Assembly (NCBI GenBank): GCA_026914155.1
Contig: JAPPGH010000045.1
Coordinates: 53,742 to 117,741, forward strand
Direction of reading: 5' to 3'
DNA length: 64,000 nucleotides
DNA from: Candidatus Palauibacter rhopaloidicola
GTDB lineage: Bacteria > Gemmatimonadota > Gemmatimonadetes > Palauibacterales > Palauibacteraceae
In this document: in pieces, positions 8,824-17,429 of the stretch
Layout: the number at the start of each line of letters is the position of its first letter
Numbering within the stretch: the first letter of the stretch is position 1
Notes under the pieces: model-generated
Told to the model about the DNA's origin: nothing
Seen by the model: only the letters and a program-made list of their open reading frames with translations
Databases searched by the model: none
Position numbers and translations under genes: made by a program

Positions 8824-9504
8824 TCAGAAGATGAAGACGATCTCGGCCCAGCCGTCGACCGGGGTCCCGTGGCGGAGCGCGGGGCGGTACTCCCACGCCC
8901 GCACCTGGCGCATGATGTCGCGGTTGAAGTCCTCATCCGGGGTCGGGGGATCCAGTTCAACCAGGCTGGGACGCCCGGTCGCGTCGACGAAGACGCGCAC
9001 CGTCACTTCCATGCCGCGGACCGCGCTCGGCGGGTCCCAGTGCGGCACGACGGACCTCGGCACGGGCGACACGTAGCCGTCGCCCTCGCCCCCGCCCGCT
9101 CCTTCCTCCCCGGCGCCGAACCCGGCCCCGAGACCGGGCGACGGTGCCGGCGCACCGACGGGGAGCAGTTCGGAGGCCACGTCGATCTCCGCCTCGCGGA
9201 CCTGGATCTCGGGCATGTCGACGGCGAGGACGGGCCGCGGCGGCGGAGGGATCTCGATCCTGCGCGGCATGGAGACCCTGACCGCCATCAGGCCGCCCCC
9301 GCCGGCGGTGAGATCGGAATCGACGCCGGGCCGCGCGGCCGACTCGAACTCGGGCGTCGGGCGCACCCACAGGAGGAGGAGGAACGCGTGCAGGAGGGCG
9401 GAGGCGAGCATCCCGCCCCACCACACGGCCCGCTCGCGGCCACGGGAACGCGATGAGGCGAACCGGTATCGCCAGTCCGGCCGTTTCCTTGTCGTCGTGC
9501 GCAC
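8824..9504 (-). CDS. TonB-family energy transducer
   Basis: A 226-residue protein with a short basic cytoplasmic tail, one membrane segment (about residues 31-47), a Pro/Gly-rich periplasmic stretch and a C-terminal TonB domain (RVFVDATGRPSLVELDPPTPDEDF, ending GWAEIVFIF). TonB proteins pass proton-motive force from ExbB/ExbD to outer-membrane receptors; no exbB or exbD is visible here. It is the first gene of the minus-strand pilus run, 70 bp ahead of the HhH gene. Two TonB-plug proteins lie at 34-35 and 53-54 kb. Confidence 0.8.
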   Translation of the reverse strand: MRTTTRKRPDWRYRFASSRSRGRERAVWWGGMLASALLHAFLLLLWVRPTPEFESAARPGVDSDLTAGGGGLMAVRVSMPRRIEIPPPPRPVLAVDMPEIQVREAEIDVASELLPVGAPAPSPGLGAGFGAGEEGAGGGEGDGYVSPVPRSVVPHWDPPSAVRGMEVTVRVFVDATGRPSLVELDPPTPDEDFNRDIMRQVRAWEYRPALRHGTPVDGWAEIVFIF

Positions 9505-9711
9505 AGGTCCGATCCGACTCCAGAATGGTCGCGAGGCCGCCGGGACGGCGCCCCGCGGCCGTCAGCGGCTCCCCGCTGAAGCATCGTACGGAAGGCCGCC
9601 CCCCCGGGTTCCCGGCGCTTGCCGCCTGGTCAGACCCTCCGGCGGATGCAGCGACGCTCGAATGGCCGGGGTATTTCCGGGACACGACACTAGCAGCCAT
9701 CTTCCGTCGCC

Positions 9712-10743
9712 ATGAAAGCGATCCGCAAACCCGGGCCGGCCCCCGGCCTCGCGATGTGCGACGCGCCGGTGCCCGAGATTCGCTCCCGCGACGTGCTCGT
9801 GAAGGTGCGGCGAGCGGGGATCTGCGGCACGGACCTGCACATTCACCAGTGGGACCGCTGGTCGCGGCATCGCGTGAATCCGCCCGTCACGCTCGGCCAC
9901 GAATTCATGGGAGAGGTCGTCGAGACCGGCCGGCTGGTGCGGAACATCGAGGTCGGCGACCGCGTCTCGGCGGAGGGGCACCTGGTCTGCGGACACTGCG
10001 AGTACTGCGGCACCGAGCAGGCGCACGTGTGCCGGGACACGCGGATCATCGGCATCGACCGGGACGGCGCGTTCGCGGAGTACGTCTCCATCCCCGCGGC
10101 GAACATCATCCACGTCCCCGACTCCATCGACGACGATCTGGCGGCGGTGTTCGACCCGCTCGGGAACGCTTTCCACACAGTTCTGCACACGGACGTGGCA
10201 GGCCGGGTCGTCGCCGTGGTCGGCTGCGGCCCGATCGGCCTGTTCGCCGTCGGGATTGCGCGCGCGGCGGGAGCCTCCAGGGTCATCGCGGTCGAGCCGC
10301 ACGAGGGGCGGCGGGAACTCGCGGCGCGCATGGGCGCGCACGACTGCCTCGACCCGGCCGACGGCGACGTGGAGGCGCGGATCGCCGACGTCACGCACGG
10401 CTACGGGGCGCACGTGGTGTGCGAGATGAGCGGACACCCCGAGGGCGTGCGCTCCGCGTTCCGCATGTGCCGCAACGGCGGGTACGTCCGGCTGCTGGGG
10501 CTGCCCAAGGACCCGGTGGAGGTCGACCTCGCGCGCGACGTCATCTTCAAGGGGCTCCACGTGTACGGCGTGGTGGGGCGGCTCATGTACCGGACGTGGA
10601 TCGAGATGCGGGACTTCCTGGCGTCGGGGCGTCTCGATGTCGAGCCCGTGATCACCCACCGGCTCGCGTTCGACCGCTTCGAGGAAGGCTTCGACTCCAT
10701 GTATTCCGGCGAGGCGGCGAAGGTCGTCCTCATGCTGGACTAG
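9712..10743 (+). CDS. tdh: L-threonine 3-dehydrogenase
   Basis: A 343-residue zinc-dependent medium-chain dehydrogenase. The catalytic-site residues fall at the same numbers as in E. coli Tdh: Cys38, Thr40 and His43 in CGTDLHIH, and His63-Glu64 in GHEF. A structural-zinc loop with four cysteines (CGHCEYCGTEQAHVC) follows. The NAD-binding turn is GCGPIGLFAVG. It oxidises L-threonine to 2-amino-3-oxobutyrate, which the kbl product one gene downstream cleaves to glycine and acetyl-CoA. It is divergent from the tonB-pil operon. Confidence 0.95.
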   Translation: MKAIRKPGPAPGLAMCDAPVPEIRSRDVLVKVRRAGICGTDLHIHQWDRWSRHRVNPPVTLGHEFMGEVVETGRLVRNIEVGDRVSAEGHLVCGHCEYCGTEQAHVCRDTRIIGIDRDGAFAEYVSIPAANIIHVPDSIDDDLAAVFDPLGNAFHTVLHTDVAGRVVAVVGCGPIGLFAVGIARAAGASRVIAVEPHEGRRELAARMGAHDCLDPADGDVEARIADVTHGYGAHVVCEMSGHPEGVRSAFRMCRNGGYVRLLGLPKDPVEVDLARDVIFKGLHVYGVVGRLMYRTWIEMRDFLASGRLDVEPVITHRLAFDRFEEGFDSMYSGEAAKVVLMLD

Positions 10744-10756
10744 CAGCCCGGTCCCC

Positions 10757-11419
10757 GTGGCGCGCGCCGCCGGCCCCGTCGTCCCGGCCTTCGCCGCCGC
10801 CGCGCTGCTGGCGGCCGGGTGCTGGCGGATCGGGGAGGGTGCCCCCAGCGAGGCGCTCGTCACCTGGGTCGCATATCCCGAGACGGTCGAGGTGGGCGCG
10901 CCATTCTCCTTCGAGTTCGGCGGTCCCGTGTCCGAGGACCAGTGCGGCCGGCTGGATACCGCCACGCTCGCGGTCACCGACTCCTCGATCGACCTCGCGG
11001 CCCGGCGGAGCACCTTCCGCACCATGTGCGCGCCCCAGCACGTCAGCTTCTACGAGGCACGGCCCATCACGCTCGAGACCCCCGGGCGCTACCGGATCCG
11101 CACCGCGACCGACATCGATCTCGGCACGCTCGTCGCGACGGACAGCGGAGGATTCTCCGGCATCCGCACGTGGGGCGAGGGGACGATCCGCGAGGCGGCC
11201 GGGTGCTGGCTGTTCGGTCCGGGGTGGATCGGGAGCCAGCGGGTATTCGCGCTCGACGGCCTCAGCCCCGAGCTTCGCGAGGCGGGGACCGATCGCGTCC
11301 TCCATGTCCGCGGGCAGTTGCGAGGCTTCATCTCGTGCGGCAACTGGGGGTCGCGCCCCAGAATCCGTGTGGACACCGCGTGGGCCACCGACAAGCGGGT
11401 CGGCGACCTCTACCCCTGA
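10757..11419 (+). CDS. Putative lipoprotein of unknown function
   Basis: A 220-residue exported protein from a GTG start with a lipobox (LLAAGC) ending at about Cys22. The mature part is beta-rich with four or more cysteines and an opening strand PETVEVGAPFSFEF, suggesting an Ig-like domain. It resembles the lipoprotein at 31938-32393 in this opening motif and in cysteine spacing, so the two may be one family. It separates tdh from kbl, which are normally adjacent. I do not recognise a characterised homologue. Confidence 0.7.
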   Translation: MARAAGPVVPAFAAAALLAAGCWRIGEGAPSEALVTWVAYPETVEVGAPFSFEFGGPVSEDQCGRLDTATLAVTDSSIDLAARRSTFRTMCAPQHVSFYEARPITLETPGRYRIRTATDIDLGTLVATDSGGFSGIRTWGEGTIREAAGCWLFGPGWIGSQRVFALDGLSPELREAGTDRVLHVRGQLRGFISCGNWGSRPRIRVDTAWATDKRVGDLYP

Positions 11420-11445
11420 GCGATGCGATCCGGGACGACGCGATC

Positions 11446-12672
11446 ATGACACTGTATGAGGAGCGGGATGGGATGACGTCGAACGTGAACCGGGGCCTCG
11501 AGCACCGCCTCGTCTCCGAACTCGGGGAGATGAGGGAGAACGGGGTTCACAAGGAACTGCTGCACATCATGGGGCGGCAGGCTCCCGTCGTGGACATCGA
11601 TGGCCTGGGCGAGACCATCAACATGTGCTCGAACAACTACCTGGGCCTGTGCGACGAACCCTCCGTGATGCAGGCGGTGAAGGACGGGGTGGACGAGTAC
11701 GGCGCGGGGACCTCCTCGGTGCGCTTCATCTGCGGGACGTTCGACATCCACCGCGAACTCGAGGCGAAGATCGCGGACTTCCTCGAGACGCCGGCCTCGC
11801 TCACCTACACCTCCGCGTGGAACGCGAACGAGGGCCTCTTCGCGCCGCTCCTGGGCGCGGATGACGCCCTGATCTCGGACCGGCTCAACCACGCCTGCAT
11901 CATCGACGGAATCCGCCTCTGCAAGGCGCGCCGCTTCATCTACGACCACATGGACATGGGCTCGCTGCGCGAGGCCCTCGAGGGGAGCCGCGACGCGCGC
12001 CACCGGCTCGTCATCACGGACGGCATCTTCTCGATGGAAGGAGAGATCGCGCCGCTCCCGGAGATCCGGGAACTGTGCGACCGCTACGACGCGATCATGG
12101 CCGTGGACGACTCGCACTCGACGGGGGTGCTGGGCGACACGGGACGCGGGACGCCCGAGCACTTCGGGATGCACGGCGAGGTCGACATCGTCACGTCGAC
12201 GCTCGGGAAGGCGCTCGGGGGCATGGCGGGTGGCTTCACGGCCAGTTCCGAAGCCGTCATCGACTACCTCGTTCAGGCGTCGCGCACCCAGTTGTTCACC
12301 AACGCCCTGCCCTGCCATTCGGCGGCCGGGGCCATGGCCGCGATCGAGCACCTGGAGGCGCACCCGGAACTCGTGGCCCGGCTCCGCGACAACACGGAGT
12401 ATTATCGGGAGGGGTTGATCGAACTCGGATACAAGCCGATTCCCGGCGGTACGCCCATCGTCCCCGTCATCATCGGAAGGACGGCGGATGCGATCCGGCT
12501 CAGCCGCGAACTGCTGCGCGAGGGCGTGTTCGTCATCGGGTTCGGGTATCCGGTGGTCCCGCGCGGGGAGGCCCGGATCCGCTGTCAGTTGTCGGCCGCG
12601 CACGAGCGCGAACACATCGACGCCGCCCTCGCCGCCCTGAAGAAGGTGGGCGAGCGGCTCCACCTGATCTGA
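11446..12672 (+). CDS. kbl: Glycine C-acetyltransferase (2-amino-3-ketobutyrate CoA ligase)
   Basis: A 408-residue alpha-oxoamine synthase with the PLP lysine in STLGKALGGMAGG, the substrate/CoA segment NNYLGLCDEPSV and the DDSHSTGVLG aspartate/histidine motif. It converts 2-amino-3-oxobutyrate plus CoA to glycine and acetyl-CoA, completing the threonine dehydrogenase route. An ATG at 11473 giving MTSNVNRGLEHRL is an equally plausible start, since the family usually begins close to that point. The upstream frame overlaps the lipoprotein gene and is not coding. Confidence 0.95.
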   Translation: MTLYEERDGMTSNVNRGLEHRLVSELGEMRENGVHKELLHIMGRQAPVVDIDGLGETINMCSNNYLGLCDEPSVMQAVKDGVDEYGAGTSSVRFICGTFDIHRELEAKIADFLETPASLTYTSAWNANEGLFAPLLGADDALISDRLNHACIIDGIRLCKARRFIYDHMDMGSLREALEGSRDARHRLVITDGIFSMEGEIAPLPEIRELCDRYDAIMAVDDSHSTGVLGDTGRGTPEHFGMHGEVDIVTSTLGKALGGMAGGFTASSEAVIDYLVQASRTQLFTNALPCHSAAGAMAAIEHLEAHPELVARLRDNTEYYREGLIELGYKPIPGGTPIVPVIIGRTADAIRLSRELLREGVFVIGFGYPVVPRGEARIRCQLSAAHEREHIDAALAALKKVGERLHLI

Positions 12673-12729
12673 CGCCCTTGGCGCCACGGAGACTGCAGAG
12701 AGCATGGGATCGCGAGGGAGCATGGGATC

Positions 12730-13434
12730 GTGACTGAGCGCGGACTGAATCGGGAGCTGCCCGGGGGGATGGTGATCGCCCCGTCGATCCTCGCCGCGGA
12801 CTACGCGCGGCTGGGCGCGGAGGTGGCCGAGGCCGAGGCGGCGGGCGCGGAGTGGTTCCAACTCGACGTCATGGACGGGCACTTCGTCCCCAACCTCACG
12901 ATCGGGCTGCCGGTGCTGGAGTCGTTGCGCGCCGTGTCCGACTCCTTCCTCGACGTGCACCTGATGATCGACAACCCCGGCGAGTTCCTCGAGCCGTTCG
13001 CGGCGGCCGGGGCCGACATGCTCACGGTCCACCAGGAGGTGTCGGCCCACCTGCACGGGGACCTGCACCGGATCCGGGAGCTGGGCTGCTACGCAGGCGT
13101 CGCGCTCAACCCGGCCACGCCCGCGGAGACGCTGTCGGAAGTCCTGGGATACGTGGATCTCGTCCTCGTGATGACGGTGAACCCGGGGTTTGGAGGACAG
13201 AAGTTCATCGCCGAGGCGGTGCCGAAGATTTCCACGGTGCTTCGGATGGCCGCGGATCGCGGGCTGGCGCCGCCGGCCATCCAGGTGGACGGTGGGATCG
13301 ATCCCGCGTCCGCGCCCGTGTGCGCCGCGGCGGGGGCGTCGGTGTTCGTGGCCGGTTCCTCGGTCTTCCGGTGGGCGCCGGGTATCGCCGCGAACATGGC
13401 GGCGCTCGGCGACGCGCTCGCGCCCTACGGCTGA
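12730..13434 (+). CDS. rpe: Ribulose-phosphate 3-epimerase
   Basis: A 234-residue TIM-barrel protein with the RPE signatures: APSILAADYARLG near the start, LDVMDGHFVPNLTIG with the metal-binding Asp and His, HLMIDNP, MTVNPGFGGQKF and DGGID. It interconverts ribulose 5-phosphate and xylulose 5-phosphate in the pentose phosphate pathway. The GTG start lies in an 18-bp tandem duplication (12701-12736). Phosphate binding near the C-terminus is represented by FVAGSSVF. Confidence 0.95.
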   Translation: MTERGLNRELPGGMVIAPSILAADYARLGAEVAEAEAAGAEWFQLDVMDGHFVPNLTIGLPVLESLRAVSDSFLDVHLMIDNPGEFLEPFAAAGADMLTVHQEVSAHLHGDLHRIRELGCYAGVALNPATPAETLSEVLGYVDLVLVMTVNPGFGGQKFIAEAVPKISTVLRMAADRGLAPPAIQVDGGIDPASAPVCAAAGASVFVAGSSVFRWAPGIAANMAALGDALAPYG

Positions 13435-13441
13435 GGAACGG

Positions 13442-14605
13442 ATGAACGGCGGCCTCTCGCGCGACGAACTCGTCCGCTACGGACGTCACGTCAGCATCCC
13501 CGAGGTGGGGGTGGAGGGCCAGCGGCGCCTGCTGGCTTCGGGCGTGCTGATCGTGGGCGCCGGCGGGCTGGGTTCGCCGGCGGCGCTCTACCTCGCTGCG
13601 GCGGGGGTGGGACGACTCGGCCTCGTGGACCACGACCGCGTGGAACTCTCGAACCTGCAGCGCCAGGTGCTCTACGACACGGATGCGGTCGGGACGCCGA
13701 AGCTCACCTCGGCCCGGGCGCGGCTCGCGGGGCTGAACCCGGACGTCGCCGTCGAGACCTTCGAGACGCGCCTGGATTCGGGGAACGCGTTCGAGATTCT
13801 CGAGGGATGGGACTTCGTCATCGACGGCAGCGACAACTTCCCGACCCGGTATCTCGTGAACGATGCCTGCGTGATGCTCGGGATACCGTTCGCGTACGGG
13901 GCCATCCTCCGCTTCGAGGGCCAGGCGTCGGTGTTCGCGGCTCCGGATGGCCCCTGCTATCGCTGCCTGTTCCGGGATCCTCCGCCTCCGGACCTCGTGC
14001 CGAATTGCGCGGAAGCCGGGGTGCTCGGGGTCCTGCCCGGCATCGTGGGATCGATCCAGGCAAACGAGGCGATCAAGTGGCTGGCGGGGATCGGCGACAC
14101 GCTCGCCGGGCGCCTGCTGCTCATCGACGCGCTCCGCATGGAGTTCCGCTCGCTGGACATCGCCCGCGACGCCGAGTGCGTGGTCTGCGGCCCGGAGCCG
14201 ACGGTGACGGAACTCATCGACTACGAGCGCTTCTGCGGGGAGACCGGCGGCGGCGCGGCGGAAGCGGAGGGCGCGATGGACGACTTCGACATCGACGTAC
14301 ACGAACTGAAGCGCCGGGTCGACGCCGGCGAGCGTTTCCAGCTCATCGACGTACGCGAGGACTACGAGTGGGCGATCTGCAACCTGGAGGAGGCGGGGGC
14401 GCGGCTCGTACCGCTCGCCACGCTCCCGCAGGCGGTGGAGAGCCTGGACGCGTCGGAACCCCTCATCATCCACTGTCGTTCGGGGCCGCGCGGCGACCGC
14501 GCCGTCGAGTACCTGCGCGCGGTCGGGTTCGACCGCGCCGTGAACCTCGCGGGGGGGATCCTCGCGTGGGCCGAGGAGATCGATCCCGCGATGCCGCAGT
14601 ACTGA
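13442..14605 (+). CDS. moeB: MoeB/ThiF-type E1 adenylyltransferase with C-terminal rhodanese domain
   Basis: A 387-residue fusion. Residues 1-260 are a MoeB/ThiF E1-like domain with the nucleotide loop GAGGLGSPAALYLAAAGVG, the Arg/Gln segment LSNLQRQVLYD, and two Cys pairs (CYRC and CVVC) for zinc. Residues 285-387 are a rhodanese domain with active-site Cys in CRSGPRG. Such fusions adenylate and sulfurate the C-terminal glycine of ubiquitin-like sulfur carriers such as MoaD or ThiS. The start follows the rpe stop by 7 bp. The natural carrier is not in the window. Confidence 0.9.
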   Translation: MNGGLSRDELVRYGRHVSIPEVGVEGQRRLLASGVLIVGAGGLGSPAALYLAAAGVGRLGLVDHDRVELSNLQRQVLYDTDAVGTPKLTSARARLAGLNPDVAVETFETRLDSGNAFEILEGWDFVIDGSDNFPTRYLVNDACVMLGIPFAYGAILRFEGQASVFAAPDGPCYRCLFRDPPPPDLVPNCAEAGVLGVLPGIVGSIQANEAIKWLAGIGDTLAGRLLLIDALRMEFRSLDIARDAECVVCGPEPTVTELIDYERFCGETGGGAAEAEGAMDDFDIDVHELKRRVDAGERFQLIDVREDYEWAICNLEEAGARLVPLATLPQAVESLDASEPLIIHCRSGPRGDRAVEYLRAVGFDRAVNLAGGILAWAEEIDPAMPQY

Positions 14606-15522
14606 TGCGCATCGTCTCCCTCCTCGCGTCCGGCACCGAGATCGTCGACGCGCTCGGTCTCGGCGAAAGCCTCGTCGGCATTTCGCACGAGTGCGACCAC
14701 CCGCCGCACCTGCTCGACCGTCCCCGCGTCAGCCGCCCCCGCTTCGACCCGGAGGGCCTCACGAGCGGGGAGATCGACGCCGCCGTGCGACAGGCCATGG
14801 TCGAACACGGCAGCGTGTACGAGATCGACGGGGCCGTCCTCGAAAGGCTCGATCCGGACGTCATCCTCACTCAAGCCGTGTGCGACGTGTGCGCCGTGCC
14901 GACGGACGAGGTGCAGGAGGCGCTCGGGGGGCGCGGGATCGAGGCCGAGGTCGTGTCGCTCGACGCCCACACGATCGAGGACATCCTCGCGTCGCTCACG
15001 CAGGTGGCGCGCGCCGTCGGCCATCCGGACGTCGCGAGGGATGCAGGGGGGTCGCTCCAAGGGCGACTCGATGCGGTGCGCGCGGCCGTGGGGGACGCGG
15101 ACCCTCCGGGGGTGCTCGGGATCGAATGGTTCGATCCGCCGTTCGCGCCCGGCCACTGGGTGCCCGAGATGGTCGAGCTTGCCGGCGGCCGGAACCTGGC
15201 CGGCGAAGCGGGGCGGCCTTCCCGCGAAGTGTCGTGGGAGGAGATCGGAGACCTCGATCCGGACGCGCTCCTCCTCATGCCCTGCGGCTACGGTCTCGAA
15301 GCGGCCCGGCGGGATGCCGACGCGCACGCCGAACGTCTCGAAAGAGTGGCCCCGCGCGCCGTCGCCGAGGGCCGCACCTGGGTCGTCGACGCCTCCTCCT
15401 ACTTCAACCGCTCGGGCCCCCGCTTCGTCACCGGCGTCGAGATCCTCGGCGGACTGCTCCACCCCGACCGCCTCCCCGCCCCGGATCCGGCGGTCGCCGC
15501 CGTGTGGAGTCCTCCCGCCTGA
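14605..15522 (+). CDS. Cobalamin-type (BtuF-like) binding protein
   Basis: A 305-residue protein of the periplasmic-binding fold (class III) used for vitamin B12 and siderophores. The opening RIVSLLASGTEIVDALGLGESLVGISHECDHPP, the VLTQAVCDVCAVP segment and the C-terminal RSGPRFVTGVEIL are typical of the cobalamin-binding family. There is no signal peptide: it starts directly with the first strand, as many soluble family members do. The ATG overlaps the moeB stop codon (TGATG), so they are translationally coupled. No B12 permease or riboswitch is nearby, so ligand and role remain open. Confidence 0.8.
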   Translation: MRIVSLLASGTEIVDALGLGESLVGISHECDHPPHLLDRPRVSRPRFDPEGLTSGEIDAAVRQAMVEHGSVYEIDGAVLERLDPDVILTQAVCDVCAVPTDEVQEALGGRGIEAEVVSLDAHTIEDILASLTQVARAVGHPDVARDAGGSLQGRLDAVRAAVGDADPPGVLGIEWFDPPFAPGHWVPEMVELAGGRNLAGEAGRPSREVSWEEIGDLDPDALLLMPCGYGLEAARRDADAHAERLERVAPRAVAEGRTWVVDASSYFNRSGPRFVTGVEILGGLLHPDRLPAPDPAVAAVWSPPA

Positions 15523-15544
15523 AGGCCGCATCGCTCTGATCGGA

Positions 15545-15622
15545 ATGGCCCCGAACCTGGTGGGACTCCTGCTCCCGTCAGGCGTCGTATGGCGCGAGAC
15601 CCGGAGCTACTTCAGCCGCTAG
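15545..15622 (+). pseudogene. Orphan copy of the 3' end of the sodium/alanine symporter gene
   Basis: Read on the plus strand, these bases encode [20 protein letters not shown] followed by SYFSR and a TAG stop. This is nearly the same as the last 24 residues of the AgcS symporter on the minus strand at 19054-20406. The nucleotide match covers 72 bp (15551-15622 against 19054-19125 inverted) with two mismatches. It has no upstream coding sequence, so it is a detached gene end, not a working gene. Confidence 0.85.
15551..15622 (+). repeat. 72-bp inverted repeat, left copy
   Basis: This copy matches the reverse complement of 19054-19125 over 72 bp with two mismatches, both copies ending at the TAG stop codon of the symporter reading frame. 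The two copies face each other across about 3.4 kb holding two small unknown genes, an aminotransferase gene and serA. Confidence 0.9.
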
Positions 15623-15637
15623 CGTCGCTTCCCGGCG

Positions 15638-15913
15638 CTAGCCCCGGAAGGGGGGGTAGTGGCCGAGGTCGTAGGCGCGGATCGAGAGGACGCCGCGCGA
15701 CCCGATCCCCACGTCGGCGAGGGTGCGCGTCTCGTCGCGGATGCGGCGCTCGGCGAACTCGGTGTAGAAGTCGCCCGGGTCGTCCGAGGAGCGCTGGAGC
15801 ATCGCGCGGATTCCGAAGGCCTTGGCGTCGGCCACGGGCGTGTCGGCCGGCAGGTCGGCGACATGCTCGAGCCAGCGGTCGGGCATGATGAGGCGAACCG
15901 TGATGGCGTTCAT
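15638..15913 (-). CDS. Small conserved-looking protein of unknown function
   Basis: A 91-residue soluble protein. It opens with a beta-strand, MNAITVRLIMPDRWLEHVADLP, contains a helix-prone DAKAFGIRAMLQRSSDDPGDFYTEFAERR, and ends with SIRAYDLGHYPPFRG, a pattern loosely like a ubiquitin-fold protein. It lies 2 bp after the 87-residue gene on the same strand, so the pair is probably an operon divergent from the aminotransferase gene. No function can be given. Confidence 0.65.
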   Translation of the reverse strand: MNAITVRLIMPDRWLEHVADLPADTPVADAKAFGIRAMLQRSSDDPGDFYTEFAERRIRDETRTLADVGIGSRGVLSIRAYDLGHYPPFRG

Positions 15914-15915
15914 TC

Positions 15916-16179
15916 TCAGTGGACGTTGCGGAGGGTGTAGAGGAAACGCTTCGCGAGGTCGGTCACGTCGAGGCCCACGACGCGGTCCGTCTCCACGCGG
16001 ACGTTCGTGTGGCCGCCCGCGCGGTCGACCGCGAAGCGGGCGAGACCGATCTCGCCGGCGAAGGTGACGGATGCGTCGGTCTCCTCGTGAACCCGAAGCC
16101 CGGAGTGCTCGCCGAAGAAGCTTTTCGCGCGGTCGAGCACATCTTCCGGGGACAGGTCGGTGATCGTGACGTATCGCAT
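15916..16179 (-). CDS. Small protein of unknown function
   Basis: An 87-residue soluble protein starting MRYVTITDLSPEDVLDRAKSF, with an alpha-beta layout: helix 10-20, then alternating strands (VHEETDASVTFAGE, LARFAVDRAGGHTNVRVETD), then a C-terminal helix DVTDLAKRFLYTLRN. I chose the ATG at 16179; the frame is open further upstream, but that part is Arg-rich and lies in the divergent intergenic region. The two-gene unit with its 91-residue neighbour is not a family I recognise. Confidence 0.65.
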   Translation of the reverse strand: MRYVTITDLSPEDVLDRAKSFFGEHSGLRVHEETDASVTFAGEIGLARFAVDRAGGHTNVRVETDRVVGLDVTDLAKRFLYTLRNVH

Positions 16180-16301
16180 GTGGAGAACCCCCTGTTCGGA
16201 CCGGAAAATCTTGCCCCTCCGGCGGCGCGTCAACCGGACTGCGCGAGGACCGCGAGCGAACGATTGGCGACAGGCCCCCGGGGGCGATACCATCTCCCGC
16301 C

Positions 16302-17402
16302 ATGAGCCCGCCCATCTCGTTCGGCCGCTTCTTTCTGCCCGGCCCGACCGAAGTCCCTCCGGATCTGTTCGACGCCATGCGGCGACCCGTCGTCGGGCAC
16401 CGGAGCGCCGAGGTCTCGGGTCTGGTCGAAGCGATGCAACCGTCCGCGTCGCGACTCTTCCGGACGTCGCGCCCGGTGTACCTGTCGACGTCGTCCGCCA
16501 CCGGCATGATGGAGGCGGCGATCACGAACCTCACGCGCCGCCGCGTCCTCTGCCTCACGAACGGGTCGTTCAGCAAGCGGTTCCACGCGATCGCCGAAGC
16601 GACGGGGCGCCCCGCGGACGCGCTCGAGGCGGAGTGGGGCGAGCCGAACCTGCCGGAGCGGCTGCGCGACGCGCTCGCCGCGGCGCCGGGCCGGTACGAC
16701 CTCGTCACCGTCGTCCACTCGGAGAGTTCGACCGGCGTCCTCAATCCGCTCGAGGAACTCGCCGCCGTCGTCCACGAGTTCGACGACGTGCTGATCGCGG
16801 TCGATACGGTCTCATCCCTGGCGGGGGCGCCGGTGGAGACCGACGAGTGGGGATTGGACTTCGTTCTCACGGGGTCGCAGAAGGCGGTGGCGCTGCCCCC
16901 AGGCCTCGCGCTGGCCGTCGCGTCCGAGCGGGCGCTTGCCCGCGCGAAGGAGGTCGAACACCGCGGCTTCTACTTCGACATCCTCAAGTTCGAGAAGAAC
17001 CTCGAGCGCTGGCAGACGCCGAATACTCCGGCCGTCTCGCTCTTCTTCGCTCTCGATCGGCAGTTGAACCGGATGATGGAGGAAGGGCTGGAGGCGCGCT
17101 GGGAGCGACATGACGCGATGGCCCGCCGGACGTACGAATGGGTGGACCGGACGGCCGCGCGCACGGGCCGACCGTGGCGCGTGCTCGCGCCGGAAGGCTA
17201 CCGTTCGCCCTGCGTAACGGTCATCATGCTTCCGGACGGCCTGACGGGTCCCGAAGTCGTCTCCCGCGCGCTGGCGCACGGATACACGGTGGCGGCGGGC
17301 TACGGGCCCCTGAAGCAGCCGTCGTTCCGGATCGGACACATGGGCGAGCACACGCTCGACGAGTTGGAGGCGCTTCTGGCCGTCCTCGACGAAGTCCTGT
17401 GA
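16302..17402 (+). CDS. Class V PLP-dependent aminotransferase (serine/alanine-glyoxylate type)
   Basis: A 366-residue class V aminotransferase. It opens with the family signature FFLPGPTEVPP, followed by the GHRSAEVSGL segment, a PLP-stacking region, VDTVSSLAGAPVE with the PLP aspartate and TGSQKAVALPPGLA with the Schiff-base lysine. Such enzymes transfer amino groups among serine, alanine, glyoxylate or 3-phosphohydroxypyruvate. With serA 28 bp downstream, a phosphoserine aminotransferase role in serine synthesis is likely but not proven; serine-glyoxylate aminotransferase is the main alternative. Confidence 0.85.
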   Translation: MSPPISFGRFFLPGPTEVPPDLFDAMRRPVVGHRSAEVSGLVEAMQPSASRLFRTSRPVYLSTSSATGMMEAAITNLTRRRVLCLTNGSFSKRFHAIAEATGRPADALEAEWGEPNLPERLRDALAAAPGRYDLVTVVHSESSTGVLNPLEELAAVVHEFDDVLIAVDTVSSLAGAPVETDEWGLDFVLTGSQKAVALPPGLALAVASERALARAKEVEHRGFYFDILKFEKNLERWQTPNTPAVSLFFALDRQLNRMMEEGLEARWERHDAMARRTYEWVDRTAARTGRPWRVLAPEGYRSPCVTVIMLPDGLTGPEVVSRALAHGYTVAAGYGPLKQPSFRIGHMGEHTLDELEALLAVLDEVL

Positions 17403-17429
17403 CATAGTCCCAAGAGTGAGCGAGACGCC

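Noticed and set aside
9505..9711. A glycine or cobalamin riboswitch ahead of tdh or the B12-type binding protein
   Set aside because: No conserved riboswitch core or plausible pairing was found, and the binding-protein gene is coupled directly to moeB.
10819..11445. Upstream extension of the kbl frame
   Set aside because: It overlaps the lipoprotein gene and has no similarity to the synthase family, which starts near 11446-11473.
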